The notes under the pieces: generated by a model
What the model was told of the DNA's origin: nothing
Databases searched by the model: none
What the model saw: only the letters and a program-made list of their open reading frames with translations
In this document: piece after piece, positions 10,159 to 20,168 of the stretch
Layout: every line of letters starts with the position of its first letter
Position numbering within the stretch: position 1 is the first letter of the stretch
Assembly (NCBI RefSeq): GCF_000149955.1
Contig: NC_030999.1
Coordinates: 292,068-356,067 of the forward strand
DNA length: 64,000 nucleotides
Origin: Fusarium oxysporum f. sp. lycopersici 4287
Lineage: Eukaryota; Ascomycota; Sordariomycetes; Hypocreales; Nectriaceae
Direction of reading: 5' to 3'
Made by a program: the position numbers and the translations under genes

Positions 10159-12705
10159 ATGAATCCAGTTACAGCTACTCGTCAATTTTCTGATGACTGC
10201 CTGCCTCCTGAACGCGAGTATGGCTCTCGGGAAGCCCTACACGCCGCGATCAATGCATGGGCAGCTCCCAGGGGCTATGCGTTTGTCACTGGGAAGTCGA
10301 AGAAAACAGAGAGCGGCAGACGAATTGTTTTCTTCAGCTGTGACCGTGGAGGAGCACCTCCAAAGGCCTCGGGCGTACGGCAACGGTCAACTACAACACG
10401 GCGTACAGGGTGTCAATTCTCAGTCCTTGCGAAGGAGGCCTTGGATAAGACAACGTGGCGCCTTACACACCGTCCTGGCAGCGAGTTTGCCCATCACAAC
10501 CACGAGCCAAGCACAAGCATGTCTGCACATCCAGTCCATCGTCAACTATCCAATGCAGATAGGTCAACTATTAACAACCTTGCAAACGCTGGTGTAGCAC
10601 CGAAAGAGATCAGGTCCTACCTACGTCAGAACACAGAGTCTCATGCCACCCAGCAAGACATCTACAACTGCATTGCACAAGGCAAACGAGACCAGAAGAA
10701 GGGCCAGAGCACAATCCAAGCTCTTGCTAATGAGCTTGAGGCTGAGGGTTTCTGGAGTCGAATACGCTTCGACGAGGATGGTCGGGTTACAGCTGTGTTG
10801 TTTGCCCACCCAGAGTCGCTAACATACCTTAAGTCATACCCGGATATACTTATATTGGACTGCACATATAAGACAAACAAGTATAGGATGCCTCTTCTCG
10901 ATATCGTCGGTGTTGATGCCTGTCAACGATCATTCTGCATCGCCTTCGCCTTCCTCAGCGGCGAGGAGGAGAAGGACTACATCTGGGCGTTAGATCGGCT
11001 ACGTTCAATGTACGAAGCCTGTAGCGCAAGGCTGCCATCTGTGATCCTTACAGACCGCTGTCTGGCCTGCATGAATGCGGTATCTCATTGTTTCCCGGCT
11101 GCAGTATCGCTTCTATGCCTTTGGCATGCCAACAAGGCAGTCCTGCGTTACTGCCAGCCAAGCTTTATGCGTCATAACGATGCGGCTCAAAAGCCTCAAG
11201 GCCACCAAGAGTGGAAGGACTTCTACGGAAGATGGCATGAGCTCGTGGCATCGGCAAATGAGGAGACATTTGAAGACAGGCTTCAGCAGCTCAAAGAGCG
11301 CTATGCTTCAGCTCACGCCCGGGAGGTCGCCTACATCATCGAAACATGGCTTGACCTCTACAAAACAAAGCTCGTGAAAGCTTGGGTTGATCGGTATCTT
11401 CACTTTGAGAATGTGGTTACATCTCGAGGCGAGGGTATTCATCAGCTCATCAAGGTGTACCTTGATACTTCCCAGCTAGATCTCTTTGAGGCCTGGAGGG
11501 CTATCAAGCTGGCGATACTTAACCAAGTAGCTGAGCTCCGAGCAAACCAGGCGAAGCAGCAAATCCGAACACCCATAGAACTCTCAGGGAGTCTATACAG
11601 CATCATACGAGGCTGGGTATCTCACGAGGCATTGCGGAAGGTTGAGGCGCAGAGAAAGCGGCTCCAACAGGACAGACTCCCTGCCTGCACAGGAGTCTTC
11701 TCAGCAACGCTTGGGCTCCCTTGCGCTCACACAATTGAGCCTCTTCTACAACAAGCCCAGCCGCTTCAACTACACCACTTCCATACGCATTGGCATCTTC
11801 AACGAGAAGGAAACCCTCAATTGCTCATAGAGCCCCGCCGTCAGTTCGATCAGGTGCCAGCTACGTCAACATTGCCGAAGACTAGCACTCAGCGCGAGCC
11901 ATGTGCATTTGAGATCGTCGAACAAGCATCACAGACGAGAGCCAACCCCAAATGTTCAAGATGTCATACACAGGGCCACAGGATGAGCTCAAAGGCATGC
12001 CCATTGCGATATGCGCATCTTGTATCTCCCTCAGCTTCTACAGCGCCCCCAAATACGCTGCCGCCATCGACTACACCAAGTTCGGCTCAACAGCCAGTTC
12101 CCGATCCATCCTTATGCTCAATTTTGCCACAGCAGCAGGTAGCGCCGCCAGCGGCACTATGTGATCAAGAGATGGTGCCGTCCCCGCCAGATATAATAGC
12201 ACTGCCATCCTCATCAGCGGATGTACCTCCACCACCAGATATGCCGCCATCGGTACCAGCGTCTGGGCCAGACATACGCTATGATGACCCTCGTGCTATA
12301 TATGATCGATATATTGCAGCACGGATGGCATGGTATAACAAGCTGCCTCGAGGTAGCTTAAAGACTAACCAGGAATATCGAAAGGCAATGGGCCTCCCTC
12401 AACGCTACGATAAGACAAGTTACAGCTGGTGTTTGGATTATAAGCAGATGGGTAAGCGATGCACATCAACGATACCTGGACGGGAGTGGACTAAGGAGGA
12501 GATGATGGCGTACTTGGATTGGACCAGGGTAGAAGATGAACGTGTGGAGAGGCAAGTCGCCCAGGAGATGGGCGACAACCCTCTGGCGAACAGGCGAACA
12601 GGCATGAAGGAGATTTGGAAGAGGGTTGAGCAGGACATGATCGACCAACAAGCTCTGTACTCGAACGATAAACTGGCTGAAGACTGTATCATAGTTACTG
12701 CTTAG
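10159..12705 (+). CDS. MULE transposase (FAR1-like N-terminus, DDE core, zinc knuckle)
   Basis: 848 residues, uninterrupted. The N-terminus (about 20-110) is a FAR1-type WRKY/GCM-like DNA-binding region with spaced Cys and His. The DDE core shows ILDCTYKTNKY (Asp about 234), VILTDRC (Asp about 299), the CLWH motif near 320 and TSRGEGIHQLIK (Glu about 425), all as expected for MULE transposases of the fungal Hop type. A CX2CX4HX5C zinc knuckle lies near residue 598, followed by a Pro/Ser-rich linker. A C-terminal module (about 710-775, YDRYIAARMAWYNKLPRG) has a decayed counterpart at 48.6 kb. The enzyme would act in the nucleus on the flanking TIRs. All three acidic residues and the frame are kept, so it may be active. 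Confidence 0.85.
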   Translation: MNPVTATRQFSDDCLPPEREYGSREALHAAINAWAAPRGYAFVTGKSKKTESGRRIVFFSCDRGGAPPKASGVRQRSTTTRRTGCQFSVLAKEALDKTTWRLTHRPGSEFAHHNHEPSTSMSAHPVHRQLSNADRSTINNLANAGVAPKEIRSYLRQNTESHATQQDIYNCIAQGKRDQKKGQSTIQALANELEAEGFWSRIRFDEDGRVTAVLFAHPESLTYLKSYPDILILDCTYKTNKYRMPLLDIVGVDACQRSFCIAFAFLSGEEEKDYIWALDRLRSMYEACSARLPSVILTDRCLACMNAVSHCFPAAVSLLCLWHANKAVLRYCQPSFMRHNDAAQKPQGHQEWKDFYGRWHELVASANEETFEDRLQQLKERYASAHAREVAYIIETWLDLYKTKLVKAWVDRYLHFENVVTSRGEGIHQLIKVYLDTSQLDLFEAWRAIKLAILNQVAELRANQAKQQIRTPIELSGSLYSIIRGWVSHEALRKVEAQRKRLQQDRLPACTGVFSATLGLPCAHTIEPLLQQAQPLQLHHFHTHWHLQREGNPQLLIEPRRQFDQVPATSTLPKTSTQREPCAFEIVEQASQTRANPKCSRCHTQGHRMSSKACPLRYAHLVSPSASTAPPNTLPPSTTPSSAQQPVPDPSLCSILPQQQVAPPAALCDQEMVPSPPDIIALPSSSADVPPPPDMPPSVPASGPDIRYDDPRAIYDRYIAARMAWYNKLPRGSLKTNQEYRKAMGLPQRYDKTSYSWCLDYKQMGKRCTSTIPGREWTKEEMMAYLDWTRVEDERVERQVAQEMGDNPLANRRTGMKEIWKRVEQDMIDQQALYSNDKLAEDCIIVTA

Positions 12706-12831
12706 ATTATTATTAACGCCTACATTACTTATATCCCAATTATGGCACCGTGAGAAAAAATCTGTATAGCAGAGCAGTTCGTCATCTAGAGATTAGAAGC
12801 AATACAATAAAATACAATAGGCTGGCTGGCA

Positions 12832-12932
12832 TACAAGGGTGTTGGGCTTACATAACTCCCTTACAGACGCACCGGGTGCGCAACACGTGACACTTACGTG
12901 CGCATCCAGGTGCGCACCTATTGGCGCCCTGT
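12832..12932 (-). repeat. MULE right terminal inverted repeat
   Basis: Inverted copy of 9987-10087. Its outer end lies 154 bp upstream of the MYND+RING gene start, so the element forms part of that gene's upstream region. Confidence 0.85.
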
Positions 12933-13086
12933 GGATCCCAATAGCTGACGTAATAGGGTACATCCCATATAAGAGAGATTCCGCTCTTTGCGCCCATCAT
13001 CCCAGGTTCTTTTTTTCCTTTCTCCTCCTTGCCCTATCTTTTATCGCCATTAACACAATCGTCGCAAGATTCAAATCTTTTGAAGT
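12933..13086 (+). promoter_or_regulatory. Promoter/5' leader of the MYND+RING gene, fused to a MULE end
   Basis: Contains a CRE-like TGACGTAAT, a TATA-like CATATAAGAG at about 12966-12975 and a pyrimidine tract near 13010-13030, then the ATG at 13087. The MULE terminal repeat supplies everything immediately upstream. Confidence 0.4.
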
Positions 13087-14250
13087 ATGACACAAAAATG
13101 CAACAAGTGCAATAAGCCTTCCGACCTTCGTTGCTCTGCATGTAAGAAGCAATGGTATTGCTCCAAGGCATGCCAAGGAGCGGATTATCGCGCACACAAA
13201 GAGTCATGCGGTGTTAGTGTAGTCATCAGCGGTGTTTCAATCGACACCCAGCTCCAAAACCCATTCGGTTTAATAACTCAGTCGAATCATTCTCCGGACA
13301 TCCAGCCCTCGATTCGTATTCAGTGTTACCCGGAAGGAGCGCGGTCATTGTTCGCGCGCATTCCTAGAGATAGGAAGCTTTTACGCGGCCTCATCGCTTG
13401 GCTTTGCCACAGAGTTCGGGGTCGGGTCCTAACTTCTATGACCATCAACACTGATATCGACACCATTACTGGGCAGGATTTAGCGACCGACCTTGTTAAC
13501 AATTTTGTTTGGCCGCTTACAACTAGATTGTCTCTGAACGGCAAAGCGATGGATGTTCGGTGCAGTACTGATATCTCAACGATGCTTATCGAGACAAGCG
13601 GAGACCTCCTTAAAAAAGGACGTAAGACGACAAGCACTGAAACCAAGAAAGAATTGTGGGAGTCGGCTGCTCTTATTTTGGCTGAATGGGAAACTCATCT
13701 CAATCCACAGTGGCGGCTTGCCTGGCTTGACCAGAGCTGCAATGTCTTCAAGCATCTGATGAAGCTCTTCCATGCTCAGGGGCAAAAGTCAGAAGCTTCG
13801 ACCTATGCTCGTATAATTGTTGACCTCGGTATGAGCGACACGATCCTCGACCAACCTACGTTATGGGATTGTGCCCATATTCTCAAGGACAATGGTGATC
13901 ATCACTTGGCTATGCTGGTAGCTATGCGGTTGTTGAGCATGACCCATGATGAGAGGGTTATCGAACTGGTACAAGACGTTCGAACTCACGTGAGTGAGAT
14001 GGGTATCTGGGCAGCTGCTAAGGCTTCGAAAGCCTGGAGACAGCGCGCCAACAGGCGGCAAGCTATCGACGACATCCCACATTACATTGAAACTGCCGAG
14101 GATGCATTTTGTGCAATATGCCGGGATGCTCTTCGTGGCAGTGCAACTCGACTGGGTTGCTCACATACGTTTCATATCGTCTGCGCTCAGGCGTGGCTGA
14201 TTGTGAAGCCCACATGTCCGGAGTGTAGATTTCCTGTGTTTGACTCCTAA
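13087..14250 (+). CDS. MYND zinc finger + C-terminal RING finger protein
   Basis: 387 residues in one exon. Residues about 4-39 form a MYND finger (CNKCNKPSDLRCSACKKQWYCSKAC, then H and C). Residues about 342-382 form a RING finger (CAICRD, CSHTFH, CAQAW, CPEC). The helical middle has no named domain. RING fingers usually confer E3 ubiquitin ligase activity, and MYND fingers bind Pro-rich peptides; the combination suggests an adaptor-type ubiquitin ligase, but no substrate can be inferred. All metal ligands that I can place are present and the frame is intact. It sits directly next to the MULE right TIR. Confidence 0.75.
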   Translation: MTQKCNKCNKPSDLRCSACKKQWYCSKACQGADYRAHKESCGVSVVISGVSIDTQLQNPFGLITQSNHSPDIQPSIRIQCYPEGARSLFARIPRDRKLLRGLIAWLCHRVRGRVLTSMTINTDIDTITGQDLATDLVNNFVWPLTTRLSLNGKAMDVRCSTDISTMLIETSGDLLKKGRKTTSTETKKELWESAALILAEWETHLNPQWRLAWLDQSCNVFKHLMKLFHAQGQKSEASTYARIIVDLGMSDTILDQPTLWDCAHILKDNGDHHLAMLVAMRLLSMTHDERVIELVQDVRTHVSEMGIWAAAKASKAWRQRANRRQAIDDIPHYIETAEDAFCAICRDALRGSATRLGCSHTFHIVCAQAWLIVKPTCPECRFPVFDS

Positions 14251-14927
14251 CGTCTGTCAGCCAAAATGCACGTTACGAACTCTGAACGGCTATTGAAGGC
14301 AAGTCAGCACGATCTGAAAGGGAATACATTGCCACACAGCAACCTAATCAGACGCAACAAAAGGACAAAGAAAATGCACACGATCACTGGGACAAGCCTC
14401 TTTTTTCGCCGTAGAGGCATTTCTCTGCCGTCATAGCCGCCCCGTAACCACGATGATGCAGCATATTCTCGAAAGCAACCCTTTGAATGGGGAGCTAAAG
14501 CGGAAGCTCGCTATCATCGCTGCTACGGAATCTCAGATATCGCCTCGGGGCGACGTTGCACTCGTTCATCTTTCTTGGTCGTACTGGCCAACTGGGCTCT
14601 ATTTACCGTGTTAGTAATTATATAAAGGGCCGAGATTGTAGGGAATCACAACCGCTGGTTTTACCAACGTCTCGCACCGCCACAAGTGAACTTGTTATCA
14701 AAGCATCATGCAGGGGAATTGATACAAGGGGGCGCAGCAAGGCGCAAAAAGGAGAAGTTTGGTCAAATCAACGTCGATATCGAGATTGTCAGGTTGTAAG
14801 ACATATGGATCGGAGACTTTCAAATGAAGAGAGATCACTGGGTGGTCAATACGCAGAGCCCTCAATCCAGCTTCGCCGACGGATGATGCTATCCGGGGTC
14901 ATTCAGCATTGGCCTCCATATAGATAC
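14251..14927. other. Intergenic region between the MYND+RING gene and copia-1
   Basis: No supportable coding region; presumably the 3' end of the preceding gene and the pre-insertion sequence of copia-1. Confidence 0.4.
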
Positions 14928-15063
14928 TGTTAAAGCAAAAACGGGTTGATTGTGTTGTTGTTAGTTCTAAGTTACATGTGTCTGAGAGGAGCACAGCTCC
15001 TTACATAGTATCCACATCGCAGCCACCAGTAGGTCGGACCACCTTAGCCACACTGTCTCAACA
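14928..15063 (-). repeat. copia-1 3' LTR
   Basis: 136 bp, bounded by TG and CA, nearly identical to 20808-20943. Confidence 0.93.
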
Positions 15064-15159
15064 CTCCCACTCGAGCTGCTGTTGGGCTTGATGTGCACGC
15101 CTGTCGAGCCTCGTTAAAACCCCAAAAACACCTTCGTGGGTGAAAACTGCAGGGAAAGA

Positions 15160-15895
15160 GCTATCTCGACATGGGCGCTCAGGATCTCTTAATGGTCTCG
15201 TGCAATCTTGGAGCAGTGAGTCTTCTGTCCGCAGAAGATCTCCCTCCAAGTTCATCTTTGCACCTTTCCTTTCAGTCCAGTGCGATCCTGAACTTGCGGG
15301 TCTTCTTCTTGTCCACAGAAGATCTCCTACTGACACCCATCTTTGCACGGTCTTGCAAGCTTTCTTGGGACTGCAGGTCTTCTTCTATCCACAGAAGATC
15401 TCCTGCCTCTGCCCGTCTCTGCAGGTCTTGCAATCTTTCTTTGGCATCGTAGGTCTTCTTCTATGCACAGAAGATCTCCCACTGAAGCCCATCTCTGCAG
15501 GTTTCGCAAGCTTTCTTGGGACTGCAGGTCTTCTTCTGTCCACAGAAGATCTCCTGCCTATGCCCATCTCTGCAGGTCTTGCGATCTTGGGGTTGCAGGT
15601 CTTCTATCAGGTCTTCTATCCGCAGAAGATCCCCTGCCTACACCCGTCTCTGCAGGTCTTGAAGTCTTTCTTGAAATTGTAGGTCTCTTGTCCATGATGG
15701 GTCTCCCACTTCAGTCCATCTTTGCACGTTCCTCACGCTCGGCACAACCTCGAGACCATGGATTTCCTTCTACTTGTTTAGAAGCTCTCCCATTCTAATT
15801 CATCTTTGCGCCTTCCTCACGTTTCCGTGCAATCTTAGATCCGTGGGTCTCCTGTATGTTCATGGCAGGTCTCCTGTTTTGGTTCATCTCTGCAC
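15160..15895 (-). repeat. Degenerate tandem repeats in the copia-1 3' non-coding region
   Basis: The phrase CAGAAGATCTCC (or a close variant) recurs at about 15232, 15315, 15392, 15466, 15541 and 15622, giving a period of about 74-83 bp. More diverged units appear to continue to about 15890. Each unit also shares a TCTCTGCAGGTCTTG segment. The array fills the space between the gag-pol stop and the 3' LTR. The open frames within it are by-products of the repeat and not genes. Confidence 0.8.
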
Positions 15896-15899
15896 CTTC

Positions 15900-18800
15900 T
15901 CATGGTCGTCGTTCTTTGAGACCTAGTGCTTGTCTAAATAATAGGAACCGATCCTTTGGCAACGCCTTTGTTAGACCGTCGGCCACTTGTTTGCCTGTCG
16001 GAATGTACTGGAACTCAATGGTTCCATCATTGACTTTCTCTCTGCAGTAATGATGCTGAATATCAATGTGCTTGGTTCTTGTATGGAACTGCGGATTCTT
16101 CGACATTGCGATCGCTCCTTGGTTGTCCCCGAAAATTACAGTTGTCTTTAGTTCTGGAACCTCCTTGTATTCTTTCAACAGTTCTTGGAGCAGAGCTCGC
16201 AGCCAGACTGCTTCTTTTGTGGCTGCGGTTTGCCCCATGTATTCTGCTTCGCATGAAGACAGGGCCACTGTTCTTTGTCTCTTCGAGCTCCAGCTGATAG
16301 CGCCCGTACCAAGGTTGAACACATATCCAGACGTTGATCTTCGAGTCTCCAGGTCTCCCGCCCAATCCGAGTCGGTGTAGCCGAGGAGAGGTTGCAGTCC
16401 TCCTTGGTACACTAGTTCCAGATTTTGCGATCCCTTCAGGTATCGAAAGATACGCTTGACAGCTGTCTGATGCTCATTGGTTGGGTTCGCTAGGTGTCGA
16501 CTGCATAAGGAGACAGCAAAAGCAATGTCGGGTCTCGTCCCCAGCATGAGATACATCAGGGACCCAATCGCCTTGGCATACCACTCTTTGAGTTTGTCCG
16601 CTGCCTTGTAGTCAGGGCCTGGTTCTCCGAACTTGCTAGTCGAAACTGGTGTGGCATTGGGAGCGCACTGGTCCATTCCAAAGTCTCTAAGTACTTTCTC
16701 GAGGTAGGTCGTCTGCGACAAGAAGATCGATCGGGTGGCTCTGTCTCTTCTTACGGACATGCCCAGGTAGTATTTGCATGGGCCCAGGTCCGTCATCTTG
16801 AACTTGTTGCACAGAGCTTGTTTGACCGCCACGATCTCGTCCTTGGAGGGCCCGGCAATAAGTAGATCGTCCACATAGACCGCAATGAACGTGTGACCTT
16901 TCACAAAGACTCCCATATCTGAAAGTAAAGGCTTGAACCCGAGGGTCGCGAGGAATGTCGAGAGAGTCTCATACCACACTCTTGGTGCTTGCTTCAGTCC
17001 ATACAAGGCTCTCAAGAGCTTGCAGACTCTCCCACTTCCATCGTCGAATCCTTCGGGTTGCTGGACGTATATCTCCTCATTTACGAGGCCATAGAGGAAT
17101 GCTGTCTTGACGTCCATTTGTTCCAGTTCCAAATCGAGTGCTGCCGCGATGGCAAATATCATCTTGTAGCTCATCGGCTTGACAACAGAGGCGAAGGTTT
17201 CGTTGAAGTCGAGTCCTTGCCTTTGCTCGAATCCTCTCACGACAAATCGCGCTTTGTACCGTAGAACTTGCCCATTTTCTCCTCTTTTGAGCTTAAACAC
17301 CCATTTGCCTCGAAGAGCCTTTCGTCCTGGGGGAAGCGTGACTAAGGTCCAGACACCATTCTCGACCAGAGATCCGTGTTCATCCTTCAATCCTCCCCAC
17401 CAGAGTTTTCCATGTACACCCTGCGTGGCTTCCTTGAAGGTTCTTGGCTCGGACTGATCGATATCGCGAGCCACTAGATACAGTTGTTCTGCAACCGTTG
17501 CTAGGAAGGCGAAGTTTGTGCTGGCGAGTATGTATCTCGATGGCAGCTGTCCCCTGGTCGATCTTTCGGGCAGCCGAGACTCTGCATGCTCCTCTGTTTC
17601 TTCCGATGACACTTCGCGCTCGTCTGTGGCAACATGAATACTCGATCTGGTTGACTCTTGGTCTGGATCCCATCCTGTATCTCCCACTGGGGGCTCATCC
17701 GGCGTCGTCTCTCCACGGCCCGTTTCCCCGCTTCTGTTCGCCTCTCTCGACGCGATCGGAAGGGGCGACGGCTCTAGAACGATGGCATTTTCCACATCGC
17801 TATCCTCTTCTCCGACTACTCGTCGTCGTTGTGATGGTCTCTGGTCACTCATTTGATGCGTGAGATTGTCGAGTGTTGGTTCGACATTTTTGATGTTTTC
17901 AGAGAAGACAACATTGTTAGACACAAAGACTCGTCCCCGTTCGTCAAGGAGTATATAGTTTGTACTGCCCTGATAGCCGAGAAGCTGACAGGGAATACTC
18001 TTCGACTGCATCTTCTTTCGCTTAGAGGATGGAAGCAGAGCCCATCCTCGTGAGCCAAGAACTCGCAGATGGCTGAGGTCAGGAACATCTCCATACCAGG
18101 CTTGGTAAGGAGTAGTAGAAATGCTCGCCGTAGGACAGAGATTTCGGATGCGGTTCACTGCCTTGAGGAAGTACGGCCACCATTTCAAAGCGAGTCCGGA
18201 TTTGAGCAGTGTCGGTGTGAGTTTTTCCAGGATGATTCGATTGAGAACTTCAGCCAATCCATTTTGTTCGTGTTGCTCAGTTCCTGTGTAAGAGAGTTTG
18301 ATTCCTCTGTCCCGGCATAGTCGGGTCAAACTGTGGCTTCGATTCTCTCCCCCTCGGTCGAGGTGCAGGAAGTGACATCGTCTTTCCGGTCTCTCGAACT
18401 GTTGCAACAGATGATGGAAGCACTCTTCAAACTCTGACCGTTCTTTGACTGGGTACACCCAGGACATTTGAGTAAAGTCATCAATAAAGCAAACCCAGTA
18501 CCGGCTGCCGTCTACTCCCACTTCTGGGAATGGTCCGGCAATATCTGCATGAATACACTCCAGAGGGTAAGTGCCTTTCTTGATCGGTCGGACATGGGGA
18601 CATTCCCTGAGTTTGCCCTGTACGCAGGCTCCACATGGGTTTGATGTAGAATCATCCGGTCGAATTCCAGTAGACATCTTCATCAGTCTCTTGATATTCC
18701 TCTCTCCCAAATGTGCGAGTCGCTCGTGCCAAAGGTGCAGGCGAGGATCTCCCACCGAAAAAGTTGCCAAAGCGGTTTGAAAAGGACGGTCCTCAACTTC

Positions 18801-20168
18801 ATCGACTACATATACGCCTGATATTCTTGTCGCAGTGAGGACGACTTTTCCCTTGTTTGTAACCACTGCCTTCCCATTCCGAAAGACAACTTCTGCTCCC
18901 TTCTTCTCTAGTGCTGACACAGACAAGAGGTTCGAATGTCCTTCTGGAACATAAAGAGCGTTATCGAGAGTAACATTCTGTGATCCCTTAGGCCCTTGAA
19001 CGCGGAGGCAGTACGTTCCGCACCCTCCTGGCATGACCTTTATGTCCGCAATACCATTGATGGGGAGACCGTGGTACCTGTGAAGTGATGTAAAGTTCTC
19101 CCGTCGACAAAAGATATGCGAGGAGGCGCCACTATCCAAGACGTGGATACGTTCGAGGGCCCGAGTTTGAAGAGATGCTTGAAGACCGGAAGGTCCGAGT
19201 GATGAGCCAATCAATCCAAGGTGGCCTTGGAAGTCATTTTGCCAGAGTGCCAGTCGAGCTTGGTCAGGTTGGAGGTGTGCAGGAGTTGTATACGTGGCAG
19301 ATTCCAGTTCATCATTCGTCTTCTCCCTTTCCTTCTCCCGAACCTGCATTTTACGTTGTCGTCTCTCGTAACCAGCTTTGATACGATCTCTTCTAAGTTC
19401 TGGGTGGAGCCTCCAACAAGTGGACCTGTCATGCCCTTTTCTTCCACAGTACCCACAACATAATGTATCCTGGGCCATCATGGCTCTATGTGCCATCTTG
19501 GCCGTGGCGCTTCTTTGTCTGTCCTCCTCCTGAGATGCGGCAAAGATGGCGGTTTCAAACGTAACGGCCTCTTTGAGAACAACGTTGCGATTGCTCGGAT
19601 TTCGGATAGGAAGGATGTTGTGATTCTGATTGAAGGCAGTGAGAAACACTTCATAGTCCGGACCAAGTCCACAAAGGAACTTATTGACAAAATGCGGTTC
19701 CCCGATCTGGCAGGTGTCATCCATCTCCAAGAGTTCAGCCCTGACTTGGCGTAGCTTATTTGCGTATTCCATGACCGAATCGCAAGATTCAAGCGTGAGT
19801 TCTTGATATCTGCGGTCGAGCTCTTGGAAGATGGCACTTCCGACGGGCCGATATCGGGTCTCAAGGTGGTTGATCATGCCCTGAGCCGTCGAGATCCCCG
19901 TGGTAAACACTCGGGCGTTATAACCGAGACGACTTCGAATGGCACCGCATGCTCGATCTTGGCGGCTCCTCCAGGCCTCAATCTGGGTTGCAAGGTCGTT
20001 ACCTTCTGTTGGTGGTTGAGCATTCCTGGTCAGAAGGTCTCCATATCCACACATGTCCAGAAGGTCGAGCATTTCTCTCTTCCAGGTCAGCCACTGGCTG
20101 GTTTGCTCCAGCTTTGGAATGGTGCCGGAACTGCCTATGAGATTGAGCGATTCTTTGGAAAGGGACAT
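15900..20168 (-). CDS. copia-1 Gag-Pol polyprotein
   Basis: 1,422 residues in one frame. In order: Gag with a UBN2-like core (WLTWKREMLDLLDMCGY near 28), a CCHC zinc knuckle (CGYCGRKGHDRSTC near 235), aspartic protease (LDSGASSH near 345), GAG-pre-integrase HHCC region, integrase with D-D-E (HADIAGPF, HLDRGGE, QNGLAE), reverse transcriptase with YVDD near residue 1096, and RNase H (YTDSDWAGD and SSCEAEYM). This domain order is diagnostic of Ty1/copia (Pseudoviridae-type) elements. Gag and Pol share one frame without a stop, unlike copia-2. The start is the first ATG, about 640 nt downstream of the 5' LTR. Confidence 0.93.
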   Translation of the reverse strand: MSLSKESLNLIGSSGTIPKLEQTSQWLTWKREMLDLLDMCGYGDLLTRNAQPPTEGNDLATQIEAWRSRQDRACGAIRSRLGYNARVFTTGISTAQGMINHLETRYRPVGSAIFQELDRRYQELTLESCDSVMEYANKLRQVRAELLEMDDTCQIGEPHFVNKFLCGLGPDYEVFLTAFNQNHNILPIRNPSNRNVVLKEAVTFETAIFAASQEEDRQRSATAKMAHRAMMAQDTLCCGYCGRKGHDRSTCWRLHPELRRDRIKAGYERRQRKMQVREKEREKTNDELESATYTTPAHLQPDQARLALWQNDFQGHLGLIGSSLGPSGLQASLQTRALERIHVLDSGASSHIFCRRENFTSLHRYHGLPINGIADIKVMPGGCGTYCLRVQGPKGSQNVTLDNALYVPEGHSNLLSVSALEKKGAEVVFRNGKAVVTNKGKVVLTATRISGVYVVDEVEDRPFQTALATFSVGDPRLHLWHERLAHLGERNIKRLMKMSTGIRPDDSTSNPCGACVQGKLRECPHVRPIKKGTYPLECIHADIAGPFPEVGVDGSRYWVCFIDDFTQMSWVYPVKERSEFEECFHHLLQQFERPERRCHFLHLDRGGENRSHSLTRLCRDRGIKLSYTGTEQHEQNGLAEVLNRIILEKLTPTLLKSGLALKWWPYFLKAVNRIRNLCPTASISTTPYQAWYGDVPDLSHLRVLGSRGWALLPSSKRKKMQSKSIPCQLLGYQGSTNYILLDERGRVFVSNNVVFSENIKNVEPTLDNLTHQMSDQRPSQRRRVVGEEDSDVENAIVLEPSPLPIASREANRSGETGRGETTPDEPPVGDTGWDPDQESTRSSIHVATDEREVSSEETEEHAESRLPERSTRGQLPSRYILASTNFAFLATVAEQLYLVARDIDQSEPRTFKEATQGVHGKLWWGGLKDEHGSLVENGVWTLVTLPPGRKALRGKWVFKLKRGENGQVLRYKARFVVRGFEQRQGLDFNETFASVVKPMSYKMIFAIAAALDLELEQMDVKTAFLYGLVNEEIYVQQPEGFDDGSGRVCKLLRALYGLKQAPRVWYETLSTFLATLGFKPLLSDMGVFVKGHTFIAVYVDDLLIAGPSKDEIVAVKQALCNKFKMTDLGPCKYYLGMSVRRDRATRSIFLSQTTYLEKVLRDFGMDQCAPNATPVSTSKFGEPGPDYKAADKLKEWYAKAIGSLMYLMLGTRPDIAFAVSLCSRHLANPTNEHQTAVKRIFRYLKGSQNLELVYQGGLQPLLGYTDSDWAGDLETRRSTSGYVFNLGTGAISWSSKRQRTVALSSCEAEYMGQTAATKEAVWLRALLQELLKEYKEVPELKTTVIFGDNQGAIAMSKNPQFHTRTKHIDIQHHYCREKVNDGTIEFQYIPTGKQVADGLTKALPKDRFLLFRQALGLKERRP

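Larger units (their letters stand above)
9987..12932 (+). mobile_element. Mutator-like element (MULE) with ~100-bp terminal inverted repeats
   Basis: The left TIR (9987-10087) and right TIR (12832-12932) are inverted copies of about 100 bp that differ at one or two positions, and each contains internal palindromes of the GGTGCGCACC type. They enclose one transposase frame. I could not find a 9-10 bp target duplication directly outside. Weaker similarity continues outward for some tens of bases (ATTATGTAAGC on the left against ATTACGTCAGC inverted on the right), so the true ends may lie further out. Confidence 0.85.

Noticed and set aside
10159..12705. FAR1-like host transcription factor
   Set aside because: Long terminal inverted repeats enclose the gene and all DDE residues are present, so a MULE transposase is the simpler reading.
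15140..15682. 180-residue Leu/Ser-rich repeat protein
   Set aside because: Produced by the tandem DNA repeat of copia-1; all frames of the repeat stay open, and it lies in the 3' non-coding part of the element.
15160..15895. CRISPR-like array
   Set aside because: Units are degenerate over their whole length with no unique spacers, within a fungal retrotransposon.
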